64,000 bases of DNA from Plutella xylostella (lineage: Eukaryota > Arthropoda > Insecta > Lepidoptera > Plutellidae): the NCBI RefSeq assembly GCF_932276165.1, contig NC_063997.1, forward strand, positions 3,110,001 through 3,174,000, written 5' to 3'. The position numbers and the translations under genes are program-made. How positions within the stretch are numbered: position 1 is the first letter of the stretch; each line of letters starts with the position of its first letter. This document shows, piece by piece, positions 34,311 through 44,814 of this stretch. The notes beneath the pieces are model-generated. The model worked only from the letters and a program-made list of their open reading frames with translations. It was not told where the DNA came from and did not search any database.

Positions 34311-34500
34311 AAGTAACATATCTTTTACCTGTAATACAGGTAATACCGATCACTGACATTACCTACAGAACTAGTCAAATTACCTCTTTTTGCAGTGCGT
34401 TAAAACGGGTGCGTATCGCGATGTATAAAAACGAAATATATAATATTACATTAATAATAACAATCACAACATAATTATAATGAACGTTATGTATAAATAA

Positions 34501-34870
34501 GACCGAAGGTAGCTCAGTCGGGTAAGCGCCCGCTTCCCACTCCAATAATGCGGGTGCGAATTCTGGCGCTGACATGTACCAATGTGTTCCTTTGAATTTA
34601 AATACAATGTATACCATCGCTCTTACGGTGAAGGAAAACATCGTGAAGAACCCTGCATATCTACCTATAGATTTAGCACATCTAGATAATATGTGAACCC
34701 ACCAACTCGCTGTGGACCAGCGTGGTGGGAAATGGTCCAAGCTTAGAAAGGCAGCAGCTTAGACCTTGGGGATATGCACATTGCACAAAGGTCCCATTCG
34801 AGAGAGCCAGGTGCAGGTACTTACACCTCCCACAGGTAGTAGAATAGAATATAATAGAATATACATCTCT
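34501..34870 (+). mobile_element. tRNA-derived SINE, near full length
   Basis: The head has a perfect RNA polymerase III A box TAGCTCAGTCGG (34510-34521) and a B-box-like GGTGCGAATTC (34553-34563). The body includes CCACCAACTCGCTGTGGACC, CAGCGTGGTGGGAAATGGTC, CATTCGAGAGAGCCAGGTGC and ends in AATAGAATATAATAGAATA. Body pieces recur in minus orientation at 38288-38345 and 39594-39790. It has no coding function. Confidence 0.85.
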
Positions 34871-34879
34871 GCAGGAACT

Positions 34880-36122
34880 CATCTGGATGCTAAGTGGCCT
34901 TAATGCTGCTTGAGTGTAGACCTCCGTATGAACTTGGGCAAGACAAAAGTCATGTAGAATGTTCACATAAAACCGGAGCCGGTGATCGTTCGTGAGACAA
35001 CTATCGAAGTTGTGCAATAATATGACTACCTGAGGCAGACTATTCGGCTAGGCATAAGCAACTTCGACAAGGAGGCTGAAAGGCGCATCCAACAGTCTTC
35101 AACCATTGCACCCTGCCAGTTATGACATATGGTGCAGAGGGTTCTACCTTTTTTGGCCTAAGATTTATTTGCCTAATCTCGTATTGCATAGTAACGTTTG
35201 GTCAAAGTCTCGTTTCGCCGAAAATTGTATGGCATAAATCTCGTTTAGTAAAAAGTTATTTCGCATAATCTTATTTAGCCTAATAACGGTATGGTCAAAT
35301 CTCAAATAGGCTAACAATACTATGGCATAGCTTATAAAAACTACTAATATTCATTTGGCTTTAACTTTGACGAAGCGTCTCCCTATATAGCGCAAACTGG
35401 TGCCTTGCATTAGGTATTTAATTTTCCGCTATGTGGGTAACGTTTCGCTGCGCTCCGCTTTGCTTTCGACGAACATGTGCACCTAACATGCTCCTCCTCG
35501 CTTTGCTCGTCGTCGCACCTACCTTTAGGTTTCGATCCCATCGGGTTTAATGGCGATTGTAATAATTATAATGGTCATTCACTTTCGATATTTTGATCAT
35601 TCAATATCGTGATTTTCGGGATGTAGGAGAAAAATACCACAATTTGTACATTTTTTAAAACATACTGAATATAGTAAGATAATATTAGGAGAAACAAGAT
35701 TATACCAATACGAACCATTTGAGCAAACGAGACTTAGATGTTTCAAGTTTGTGCCAAAAGAGTTTTAGACGAAACGAGTCTTATGCCAAGTGATGATTCT
35801 ACCAAAAAAGTTTAGACCTTACGAGTTATGCGAAATGAGTTTAGGATAATAAGGATTAGGCGAGATGAGGGGAACCCGGTGCAGAGACCTGGACACACTG
35901 ATGGTGGGACTGGTCCACCGACTTAAAGTCACTCAGCGTGCTATGGAGAGAGCTATGCTTGGGGTTTCTCTAATGGATGGTATCAGAAAAGAAGTTATAC
36001 GTCAGAGGACTAAGGTTACCAGCCGGTAGTGGCTGGATTCGGAAGACCGAGGACCGAGTGTTGTGGCGCTTCTTGGGAGAGGCCTATGTCCAGCATTGGA
36101 TGATTATAGGCTGATGATGACA
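34880..36122 (+). mobile_element. RTE-like LINE fragment split by a DNA element
   Basis: From 34895 the sequence encodes, with breaks, MNLGKTKVM, TTIEVVQ, YDYL and NFDKEAERRIQQ, then VMTYGAE. After the insert at 35139-35877 it continues TWTLMVGLVHRLKVTQRAM, ERAMLGVSLMDGIRKEVIRQ, and ends in the usual RTE-like tail (GGCCTATGTCCAGCATTGGA, GATGATGAC). The block between IRQRTKV and the final tail is deleted. Stops and frameshifts make it non-functional. Confidence 0.8.
35139..35877. mobile_element. DNA transposon derivative inserted in a LINE, 8-9 bp duplication
   Basis: The insert is flanked by GGTGCAGAG (35131-35139 and 35878-35886), which interrupts an otherwise continuous LINE sequence. Ends read GGGTTCTACC and, inverted, GGGTTCCCCT. 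With GGGTTC as the terminus the duplication is 8 bp, the hAT size; 9 bp is also possible. Both halves carry degenerate repeats of the type GGCATAAATCTCGTTTAG in opposite orientations. The centre shares blocks such as AACATGTGCACCTAAC with the foldback element at 36140-36560. No transposase frame. Confidence 0.85.
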
Positions 36123-36139
36123 ACATGTACATTTCATTT

Positions 36140-36560
36140 TATTATACCAATTAAAATATACTATGATTTAGCATAAAGTTCATAAAATATTCTATCATAT
36201 CACATAATGTGTGTTAAATTACACAACACCATCAAAACCTCTAGCACCACAACCTAAAGATAGGTGCGATAACGAGAAAAGCGAGGAGGAGCGGTTAAGT
36301 GCACATGTTCAGCAAAAGCGAAGCAGGGCTACATGGGGAGACGCTCTATGTTTAGGTTTTGGTGCAAGGAGTTTTCACTGCGTTATTATTATTGGCGCTA
36401 TGTAGGGAGACGCTTAGCTGACCAACATGTGCACCTAACCGCACACGCCTATGTTTATATTTTGGTGCTAGGTGTTTTGCCGGTGTTGTGTAATTCAGCA
36501 CAGATAATATATGTCATATTATAGTATATTTTATGAATTTTACATAAAATGAACAGTATA
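36140..36560. mobile_element. Long foldback element with ~100-bp diverged arms
   Basis: The left arm (TTCATAAAATATTCTATCAT, AATTACACAACACCATCAAA, CCTCTAGCACC) is inverted on the right (GGTGCTAGGTGTTTTGCCGG, TGTTGTGTAATTCAGC, TATTTTATGAA). Pairing continues inside through GGTTAAGTGCACATGTTCAG and its inverse. Almost the whole 420 bp can fold on itself. Arms have diverged, so it is old. Open frames over it are chance. Confidence 0.8.
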
Positions 36561-36866
36561 CATATTGGGTATTATACCTTATAAATAAAAATATAGATGT
36601 TATAGGTAAGGTTTATTATATGTTGTAAACGTTATTAGTGTGAAATGAAACATTTTGTTTTATACGTCGCAATACGGACCCCACAATGCTACTTAGAGAA
36701 TTCCATACTATATTCTAATTTTTTATACATACTGTCGTTCTTTCTTTCGTTCCAATATCTATCCAAATATTTCTGCCATACATGCCTGTCTAAGTTTGCG
36801 TTTCCCTCACAGTCTTTTTTAAAAATTGCAGTGGATTGATTCTTTCATTTCCATTGTATACAGTTC
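36561..36866. other. Noncoding stretch before the second 21-bp array
   Basis: No gene recognised. Its last bases already contain a degenerate unit (TTTCATTTCCATTG at 36843). Confidence 0.45.
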
Positions 36867-36971
36867 TTTCATTGCCGTGGAAGTTTGTTTCATTGCCGTG
36901 GGCCTTTGTTTCATTGCCGTGGACGCTTGTTTCATTGCCGTGAATGCATGTTTCATCGCCGTGGCACGAAA
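36867..36971 (+). repeat. 21-bp tandem repeat array, five units
   Basis: Units start at 36867, 36888, 36909, 36930 and 36951, exactly 21 bp apart. Each begins with TTTCATTGCCGTGG or one-base variants. Spacers are variable but mostly end in TTG. The last unit again is TTTCATCGCCGTGG, as in the array at 34218-34301. A 24-bp degenerate unit precedes it at 36843. Confidence 0.92.
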
Positions 36972-37434
36972 TTTTTAATCATCCGTATCTTGTTAAGTTT
37001 TTAACTTATCTGCTACCCATTTAGTAAGAACACTAACATTAACAAAAACTTTAATAAAAGCGTTTTTCTAATATAAAAAACCTTAAGATAAAAAAGTCCA
37101 CGGAAATTAAGATTTTTTAGGACTTGTTGAAATCCACCCTTTTATTCCATTAAAGAATTTATGAACCTAAAAATTGCTCAGAAATATGATGTTCTGATCT
37201 AAATAAATACTTTGTTATTGTTAGGTTAGTTAATTATAAGCTTAATATTATTGATTTAAGAGTTATGAATAAGAACCTAGTATTATTGTGAAATTGGTTC
37301 CTACTAGCTTTAAGGGAATTTGCAGTGCCCACTATGGGTATCAAGTTGTAAGTACTATATTATTTTAAGATCATTAATGTACACTTGATGGCAATAAAAT
37401 ATTTGATTTGAAATATTTGATTTGATTTGATTTG

Positions 37435-37558
37435 CTATACAGGTTCGTCATTGACGTAGATACACATAACTATTTCGCGATTCGTCATAAATACCGCGCT
37501 GTGATTGGTGGAACGCGCATTTAACGAGTTTATCGACGAAGATAACGAACCCGTGTAG
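37435..37558. mobile_element. MITE with CTACACGGGTTCGTTATC-type ends, copy 1
   Basis: Left end CTATACAGGTTCGTCATTGA pairs with the inverted right end CTACACGGGTTCGTTATCTT. The middle holds TTTCGCGATTCGTCATAAAT and GCGCTGTGATTGG, shared in inverse order with the copy at 40551-40679. Confidence 0.75.
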
Positions 37559-38287
37559 CGTGAGTTCCACTAAACACACCCGACAAACTCGGACTTCTCT
37601 AAGCATAATCATTGTATTTGACTTGCCGGTTCCCGTTGTGCACCAAACTGAGTCAAACAGAATAACTTATCTTTATCAGGTCACTTAACTAGTTGGGAAG
37701 AACATACAGTCGACTCCATGAGTTGATGTAGCCGCTTTCTTGGTGTAAATAAATAAATACTTTACATAAACCATTATACGCCTCGAGTTCGTGACGTTAT
37801 AACCTGAAAACCAGCGATGTGGGCTTGAGGTTTCTACAGGACATAGTAAACTTTTACCTTTTTCAGGCCCAGGCCCAGAGTACGTCGCACATTAGGTATA
37901 TGTTTGTATAAAGTGCAGTTGATACGTCACTCGGGGAGGCTCCTTTTGTGCATAGTTTTCCTGCGAAAGAAACACATCCATAACGACAAACTTTCTAATA
38001 TTACTAATATGCTTTAGAAATGATATAGAAATTAGGATGCTTTAGTAAAGTGAAATGTAACCTCGACTGTACCTACTGTTCAACTATTATCCTGGAACAC
38101 TATTCAGGGTAGTCAAGCGATCCAAAAATTATAGAAATAACCTGGCTATCAAGGTCCGTATCTAAATACCAGGAAATAGCGACCATACTATCGTCGTGCC
38201 ACGTATTTCTATAAAAACTCATAGAACCCTGTGTCTCCACACGGCGATATTATTGCTTATAGGTTGAGTGTGGCGAAAAGTTAAGTC
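37559..38287. other. Noncoding stretch with repeat scraps
   Basis: No gene recognised. At about 38150-38270 there is a decayed relative of the element inserted at 44880 (shared ACTATCG, TTCCTATAAA-like and TCTCCACACGG blocks). Confidence 0.45.
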
Positions 38288-38345
38288 AATTCTATTCTAT
38301 TCTCTGTGGGGGTGCAAGCACCTGGCTCTCTCGAGTGGAACCGTT
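38288..38345 (-). mobile_element. SINE 3' fragment
   Basis: On the minus strand this matches the end of the SINE at 34501-34870: CTCGAGAGAGCCAGGTGCTT, CACCCCCACAG and an AGAATAGAATAGAATTG end. The tRNA-like head is missing. Confidence 0.65.
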
Positions 38346-38359
38346 GTGCATAGTTATTC

Positions 38360-39054
38360 TTATTGGAAGTTCTAGGTTGATGAACAATAATTTTCTTCGG
38401 ATGGTGCCGCCAATTTATTTTGACGGGGTTTATGTACCCTATAGTGATACGGTCAGGAATCTTGGCGTTATTTTTGACAAGTTTCTGACATGGAGTCCTC
38501 AGCTGGAGGCGGTTAGCCGGAGGATGTTTGCTTCCGGGGGATCACTTCGAAGACTACGCAATTTCCTTCCTACCTCCACCAAAATTGCTTTAGCTCAATC
38601 ACTCCTTCTTCCCGTTCTTGACTACGCCGATGCCAGCTATCTTGATCTCACTGAGGAGCAACTTAACAAGCTTGAGCGTCTTCAAAATTATTGCATACGA
38701 TTCATATTTGGCTTAAGAAAATATGACCATGTATCTGTATTCCGACAAAAACTCAAGTGGCTCCCAATTCGTCTTCGACGGAATACTCACATACTTTCAC
38801 TACTTTATTCGGTACTGTTCAATCCTTGCTCCCCAACATACCTTAAGGAGCGTTTTGAGTTGAGATGCTCCACACACAGCCGCTCACTACGTTCATCTCA
38901 TAACTTTCGCCTTCATGTTCCCTCTTGCACCACGGTGTTTTATGAGGGTTCCTTCACTTTTCAGGCTGTTAAATTATGGAACGATCTGCCCATGGAAATC
39001 AGACTCGCACCCTCTCTACCATCCTTCAAAAACAAGCTCAGACAGAAGGGCTAG
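38360..39054 (+). pseudogene. LINE reverse transcriptase C-terminal fragment
   Basis: The frame encodes only the region after the catalytic core. It opens IGSSRLM, then DTVRNLGVIFDKFLTW (the block downstream of the FADD motif in jockey/CR1-type reverse transcriptases), LLLPVLDYADASYLDL, LNKLERLQNYCIRFIFGLRK and the end domain FQAVKLWNDLPMEIR. No stop is present until KQKG-like last codons, but the endonuclease and catalytic motifs are missing. The stop codon itself (CTAG in AGAAGGGCTAG) belongs to the palindromic element that begins at 39044, so the original C-terminus may have been replaced. Confidence 0.85.
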
Positions 39055-39176
39055 TACGGGACGCATTTAAGACGTGACAAGAGTTTTGCATCGCGCTCAC
39101 TCACATCGCGCAACCTCAAGAGCAAGCGCGACGGAGAACTTTTGTCACGTCTTAATAGCGCTCTGTGCTACATGGC
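39044..39176 (+). mobile_element. 134-bp palindromic element, copy 1
   Basis: Starts AGAAGGGCTAGTACGGGACG and ends GCTCTGTGCTACATGGC. The arms TTTAAGACGTGACAAGAG, TTTTGCATCGCGCTC and their inverses are nearly complementary, with a short spacer. Copies at 50415-50548 (inverted) and 61779-61912 are very similar. No coding capacity. Confidence 0.9.
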
Positions 39177-39593
39177 TAGCATTACTTAAATTTAGCTTAT
39201 CCAGATTAGAATAAACCAGCATAATATATATATATATATATATATAGATATTTATTTATGTATGTATTGTATTATTACATATAAGGTCTAGGTATATAAT
39301 TATTAATAGCTATGTAGGTTTAAAGTATTTATATATGTTCATAATATATTTAAGTATTATTGTATGTAGGTATTTACACATTGTTCATAGTAATTATGTT
39401 GTATTTTCTCTTGTCTTGTCACACGTTACCCCTTTCTTTATACTTTATATTTCCTTTTAATGTGGTTGTCTGGAAGAGATTACTTTTAGTAATAAGGCCG
39501 CCAATTGTACCATTTTTCTTTTCTATGTTTGTGATACTATTTCGTTTTGTGTGCAATAAAGTGTATTTTATCTTTTATCTTTATCTTTATATC

Positions 39594-39790
39594 CCCAAGG
39601 TCTAAACTACCTTCCTAAGCTTGAACCATTTCCCACCACGCTGGTCCACTGCAGGTTGGTGGGTTCACATATCTAGATGTGCAAAATCTAGATAAGCAGG
39701 TTTCCTCACGATGTTTTCCTTCACCGTAAGAGCGATGGTTGGTACCTACATGTCAGCGCCGGGATTCGAACCCGCATCTCTGGTGTCAGA
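39594..39790 (-). mobile_element. tRNA-derived SINE, minus orientation
   Basis: On the minus strand it carries a B-box-like GGGTTCGAATCCCGGCGCTG, GACATGTAGG, TCTTACGGTGAAGGAAAACA, CCACCAACCTGCAGTGGACC and GCGTGGTGGGAAATGGTTCA, the order found at 34501-34870. The A-box part of the head is not recognisable, so it is 5'-truncated. Confidence 0.8.
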
Positions 39791-40144
39791 AAAGTTAAGT
39801 CGTCGCGAGTAGCTCTGAATAAGACTTCCCGTGCAGAGTTTTGTGCTAGCAAGTTCCAAGTTTGTGGTCGAGTAATTAACTTGACAGCGACTGCAAGTTG
39901 CACTAGAGTGCTATAAGATAGTTACACTCTCGCACCAACTTACACGGTGATTCTAGTTTAGTGTTAAAGCGCTTGATTAGGGTTTACGAAGTCGGTACAG
40001 CGCTCTGAGTGTACCTAAGCTTTGATAATTGTGTGAAACGGAAATTATTGCGGCCGATTTCCTGCTTCAGTTGCTGAGCTTTAGGCTGCGTTCCCAGTAG
40101 GCGACTTGATTGCTGTCGTGAGTACTGTTGCCACTGTAATTTAC

Positions 40145-40240
40145 TAGGAGATCTCTCTCTAAATAAACTTACAGACGAACGAAATTGACATGCAATCGGC
40201 ACGCTTATAATAATACAAGGAAATAGAGTTTTCTTTTGCT
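40145..40240 (-). repeat. GTCACTCT-family repeat, partial
   Basis: GATCTCTCTCTAAATAAAC, then GACGAACGAAATTGACATGC, AATCGGCACGCTTATAATAA and CAAGGAAATAGAG follow the order of the family seen at 20735, 25745, 29285 and 50109. The second end is not clear. Confidence 0.55.
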
Positions 40241-40550
40241 GCGCCATTACCTCCCAATATTACCAAATATTCTTGAATGCAGCCTGCTCCAACTAATCAA
40301 CCATTAACTAAAAATTCATTTCACATTGAAAAGAATGCATAAGCTTAAGCGAAATACAAAATAGAGATGATGTCAACATCGCAGCGCTAACGGGGTCGTA
40401 ATTTGTCATTAAACTGCGCATAAAAAAGTTTATCACGGACATTTTCGAACATCGTCATAAAAGTGCAGGATTATAACCGCGCTTAATCGTAGGAGACGTT
40501 AATGATCTGTTATATCGACGAGGATCTGGAAAACATCCTGTCAGCACCCG

Positions 40551-40679
40551 CTACATGGGCTCGTTATCGACGTCGATGAGCTCGTTTAATAACGCATTAC
40601 ACCAGTCACAGCGCTTTATTTATGGCGAATCGCGATATACCTAGTGACATTTATCTTTGTCGATAACGAATTCGTGTAG
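40551..40679. mobile_element. MITE with CTACACGGGTTCGTTATC-type ends, copy 2
   Basis: Left end CTACATGGGCTCGTTATCGA and inverted right end CTACACGAATTCGTTATCGA pair well. The interior GGCGAATCGCGATA and ACAGCGC match the copy at 37435-37558 in opposite order. Confidence 0.8.
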
Positions 40680-40914
40680 CGGCAGTAGAATTTCTGAAGT
40701 TATTAACGACACGTGCAATTGCAACTATATGTGGAGCGGATTATTTTCAGTTTGCTTTCCGAAGGGACGATTCGAATTACCCAACGTGCTTAGGGTACTA
40801 TCGTACTGAGCAATTTTCACTGTGGGATCAACACCAATCACGAAAAAAAACCAGCTATTTCATAGTAAAGTTTAACATCTACCTACTCAACCAAATTGTA
40901 CAGAAAGCATTTTT

Positions 40915-41460
40915 TTAGTGTGCCGTCGGGAACCACAATTAAAATTGCACCATATAAGATACTACCAGAACCACATAAGCTTTTAACCTCCCTTAAATAT
41001 AAAAATAAAGTTAAAAGAGTTTTTCCTACAATCATTAGAAAATAATTAGCACCCTGTATATGTCGTCAATGTGATAAATTTTACAATGTCGGTAGTTTCT
41101 TTAGTGTGATCGCCCGTCCTGCAAGTGTAATTAAAAACCACTCTTATTACTATTCTATCAAGAGCTATGAAGAAATGAATAGTGTTATCTGCCGGCCGGC
41201 ACGGTCTCGCTCGCTGTATTTTTTTGTGATCGTATGTTAATGTGCTAGAATATTTTTGCTTATATGGCTTATACCTACTTATATTGTATGACTACGTTAA
41301 TCATTACTTAAAAATAACTTGTATGGTAGATTAAAATCGCATCACACACAAACCTTTGAAGGCTTATGTGGTGTTGTATACTGTTAATTATATGTACCAA
41401 TATGTGTTTGTTAATAAATAAATAAATAAAATAAATAAATAAATAAATAAATAAACAAAG
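40915..41460 (+). mobile_element. LINE 3' end with (AAAT)n tail
   Basis: A short frame at 40920-41044 ends YKILPEPHKLLTS, KYKNKVKRVFPTIIRK and a stop, resembling the C-terminal LPxxxKxxxSxxxFKxKVK end domain of LINE proteins. A 3' UTR follows and the copy ends in an AATAAATAAATA repeat (41415-41458), the usual kind of tail for such elements. It is 5'-truncated. Confidence 0.65.
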
Positions 41461-41814
41461 TAAATCTACGTTTTATGCAATGCAACATTTTTTGCTGTAA
41501 TCAGTCTTACGTTAACTTTCTCGACCTTCCGACTACTGTTTTGTTATTCACTGAATAAATTTATGTAAATTCAGTTTCTTGGCAGCGGCGTTTTTATAGA
41601 TTAACGATAGCTAGTTGCGTTTTTGTTTTCCTGGTAGTTAATTACAGTTCGAGTTACAGTAATAAACACTGAATTTCATGCTGGTATTATTTCAGCATTT
41701 CGTGCCAATAGTAGGTATCTGTAGAGTGAGAGCAGCGTTGTTAATTATATAGTACCTAGAACATATCTAGGTAAATAGCTTTATCATGCTGTAGTTACTT
41801 ATTTCTAGTTTTAC

Positions 41815-41960
41815 CCCCTTATTCATAGAAAAGTATCACGACGTTTACATTCACAGCTATTTAACTGTTTTGTCCCTCTTTGAGAAAGAACAATTTGACA
41901 GAGACGGACCAAACAGATCAACAGCTAGAACGTTCTGTAGCTTTTCTATGAATATAATAG
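41815..41960. mobile_element. MITE with CCTTATTCATAGAAAAG ends
   Basis: CCCTTATTCATAGAAAAGTA on the left pairs with TTATATTCATAGAAAAGCTA from the right. Pairing continues through CAGCTATTTAACTGTTTTGT and the inverse of GACCAAACAGATCAACAGCT. About 146 bp, no coding capacity. Confidence 0.75.
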
Positions 41961-42663
41961 GTACCAATGTCCAATACTACAAGTAGCTCCTACGTAATTT
42001 ACATGATGTCATAATGAAATATAAAAAAATACAATGGTAGGTAATATACAATCAGACACCCGGGATTTATAAATAAAATTGTTTTCCATTTCAATATTTT
42101 ATCTCCTTGAGGCAATAATGAACGAAGCGAAGCCACGTCCAGCCCAGATATTCATATTTCTACCAGGATCGCATCGCATTATAAGAGGTGCTCAAGATGT
42201 GGCTTGAGCAGTTTAATTAATTTAATCATGGTATTGCTCTGTATTGTCTTAAGAGCGGACTTTGTCAGCGCAGCGTCGAGAGTTCGAAACAGAACAATGA
42301 GATTTTTTAATTATTTTGGAAAATTGTCTGTTGGCCCATTTTCAGGAATAAATATACGATTTTACTTCATGGATCATGGATAACTTAAAAAATCTTCTAA
42401 AGAAACGTTACGGCAAGTTTATAGCGAAGTCTCAAGTGGCATAGGTTTAGAGAGCAATTGCTAAATTCAGGTTCACTATCTTTATCCGCCCAGATTTCTG
42501 TAGTCTTCTTCTTCTTCTTAAGTCCTTTAACTCCTAGTGGAACATATAGGGCCACAACTACAGATTTACATATCTGACGATCAGAGGCAACAGCCACAAC
42601 TTCTGGCCAGTTCATGTTGATCGACTTGATCTCCTGGGCTAATTTCTGTAGCCTACCCGTATG
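41961..42663. other. Noncoding stretch
   Basis: No gene recognised. A minus-strand open frame at 42397-42615 contains a lysine run from a CTTCTTCTT tract and no identifiable domain. Confidence 0.45.
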
Positions 42664-43490
42664 TAATTATTTTATTTATTTTATTTTATTTTAAAGCAGT
42701 ATCAAACAGGTTGTTAACAATACATGTCACAAATTAATAAACATGACTAACTTACTTAACTAATTAACATCCCACAATAGCAGATACTGACAACATGTCT
42801 TGTTAGTTGCTTACATAGTATGATACATATAAGTACAAAAGTTAAGAATTTAAGGTTGAAATAGTTATACTTAAATTAAAGTTTAAATTATTTGTTTTAG
42901 TGTTACAAAAGTACTTACTTAGTTTAGTAAAATTTATTACTAACCAACAGTTTCCATATAAAGCTCAGGTTCATATAATTTTGGATAAGTATAAAATATA
43001 ATATAAACTAGTGAAAGGAAGAATAAATTAGTGATCGCAATATAGTTTTATTACTAACAAATATGTCTAAATTTGGTTCACGAATGGTTAATTCGTTATA
43101 CTGCCTACAAATGCGAGCAATTGGAGAGTTCGAATCTCTGTTTGTTCTACGTGCCTTAATATGAAATGTCTTGTATACTCTACCCGCTCTTGGTGCTTTT
43201 GTGACAAAGTTTATGTAAATTTCAGACAAAAGTGACGTATGAAGACTTCCATGGATTATTTTATGTAGAGTCAAAATATCTGTAGCGCAGCGTCTATTCT
43301 TTAACGAATCTAATCCAAAATGAAGTAGTCTACTTTCATATGAAGGTAACTTGTATTTAAGACCAAAACGGAAGGATAATATTCTTAAGAATGTTCTCTG
43401 AATGCGTTCCAAGAGGTTAATGTGGACCATATAAAACGGGTTCCAGATTATACTGCCGATTAGCGTAGCCACTGTTATGAGAAGAAGAAA
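42664..43490 (-). mobile_element. 5'-truncated LINE, minus orientation
   Basis: It consists of a reverse transcriptase C-terminal frame (43472-43008), a 3' UTR of about 340 bp and a T-rich edge on the plus strand (ATTTTATTTATTTTATTTTA near 42668-42692), which is the A-rich tail of the minus-strand element. The 5' edge is near 43490. Confidence 0.75.
43008..43472 (-). pseudogene. LINE reverse transcriptase C-terminal fragment (154 aa)
   Basis: The translation holds IIWNPFYMVHINLLERIQRT, FLRILSFR, YESRLLHFGLDSLKNRRCAT and LTLHKIIHG. This is the conserved stretch after the reverse transcriptase core of jockey-type LINEs (…VWNPxYxxHIxxIExIQRxFLR…). The catalytic and endonuclease domains are missing. 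The remaining frame has no stop, so the truncation happened on insertion rather than by later decay. Confidence 0.85.
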
Positions 43491-44814
43491 ATAGGAGTTT
43501 TTTTTTTATGTAAACGAGTTGCTACTAGATTTAAAGAACATTAAACATTAAATTGATTGCTTCACAATGAGCTACAATGTTGACTTCCATCGACCCGTCA
43601 GTTAAGTAGTTACTGCACAATTTTATGCACAAAACTTAATTTTACAATGGAGTATAATGAACCATGAAACTGAAAACGGAACTCGAGTTGAGTGCCAGCG
43701 ATTATAGAGAAGGTCTAGTGTTATGAGTTTAACGTGTCTGTAGTATTACAAAGTCGGTACTTCGATAAATACCAGGTACCTTTTTCGGCTTCTTCAAGAT
43801 CAAAAGCACTGTAGAACCAGACACAAACACACAATCCGAAAATGGGCCACTGAAGTACACTTTCATAACCTCCAAGCTTGCCAGGTGGGTTTAATATAGA
43901 GCTTTTCCATCTGAAATACAGGAAAAACTCTGTTATTTCCTAGTTCAGATATGCATTTTAAACTACCTTTAGCATTAAGAGTTGACCTATTATTGTAAAT
44001 CACATTTAGCATTAAGTATTTTCTGAATAAATATTCTATTCTATTCTATAAAACAAATACTTAATTAACAACCAACCACAATTACTTGCTCCGGTCAGGG
44101 TTCGAATTTCGGGATCTTTGACACAGCAGTCAAAGTCACTAATAACTGGTCTATAAAATGGTGGTTGTATCAGTGATTATGAAACTTTTCTAGTACTTAT
44201 ATAATATAATTTAGCTAATCGTACTATTAACGTAGATCATAATGATAATAGTCGGAGATTATAACGCGACTTTTAATTGCAATTTTACAAAAATCTACGA
44301 AATTTATAACATTAGCACCCTTGGCCAAGGTAAAAACGGGGGAATGGAGGGGGCATACTTATGTCAATTTTCCATCGGGAAACTGGTTTTGTATAGGTAT
44401 TCTGACTGAATAGAAAAGCACATTTTTTTTCTAATGCTAACCAATAATTATTTAATTACATACTATGGTTGGTTCTATGTCATATGTTCCTTGGTCTACT
44501 TACCCCAGGAAGAACGTCTGATCTAACTGTATCGTCTCTATACCGACTATATTAAGCGGCGCGATAGTATTATAATATGAAGGTAGAGAGCTAGTTACCT
44601 GCTACTGGTATGTGGAACGTAATCATCCTAAATAGTAATACGATTACCTACTGCATGTAGATGGTATTCAATCATTTCTGCATTAGGACGCCTATCTATC
44701 GGTTTACGATGTTCACCAAGGTAGAATAGTCAACATCAAATCAATTCTTCACATTTAAAAATCGTAATCCCACTGGACTGACAACCTTAGGCCTACCTTA
44801 CCTACTTTACCTAG
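43491..44814. other. Noncoding stretch
   Basis: No gene recognised. Near 44015-44048 an ATAAATATTCTATTCTATTC end resembles the tail of a retroposon. Confidence 0.45.

Larger units (their letters stand above)
38360..39590 (+). mobile_element. 5'-truncated LINE, 3' third with UTR
   Basis: It comprises the last part of a reverse transcriptase frame (to 39052), a palindromic 133-bp element at 39044-39176, a (TA)n run near 39226-39245 and the family 3' tail (GTTGTCTGGAAGAGATTACT, AATAAGGCCGCCAATTG, GTGCAATAAAGTG, then TTTATC repeats). The tail belongs to the same LINE type as the copies at 23224, 25300, 56248 and 57082. Confidence 0.8.

Noticed and set aside
34501..34575. Possible tRNA gene
   Set aside because: A and B boxes are present but the acceptor and anticodon stems do not form. 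The sequence continues into a body shared with other copies, so it is a SINE.
34375..35017. Minus-strand frames of 111-121 codons
   Set aside because: They run antisense through a SINE and a LINE fragment and have no similarity to known proteins by eye.
42397..42615. A 72-codon minus-strand frame with a lysine run
   Set aside because: The lysines come from a CTT microsatellite. No domain, start context or splice partner.
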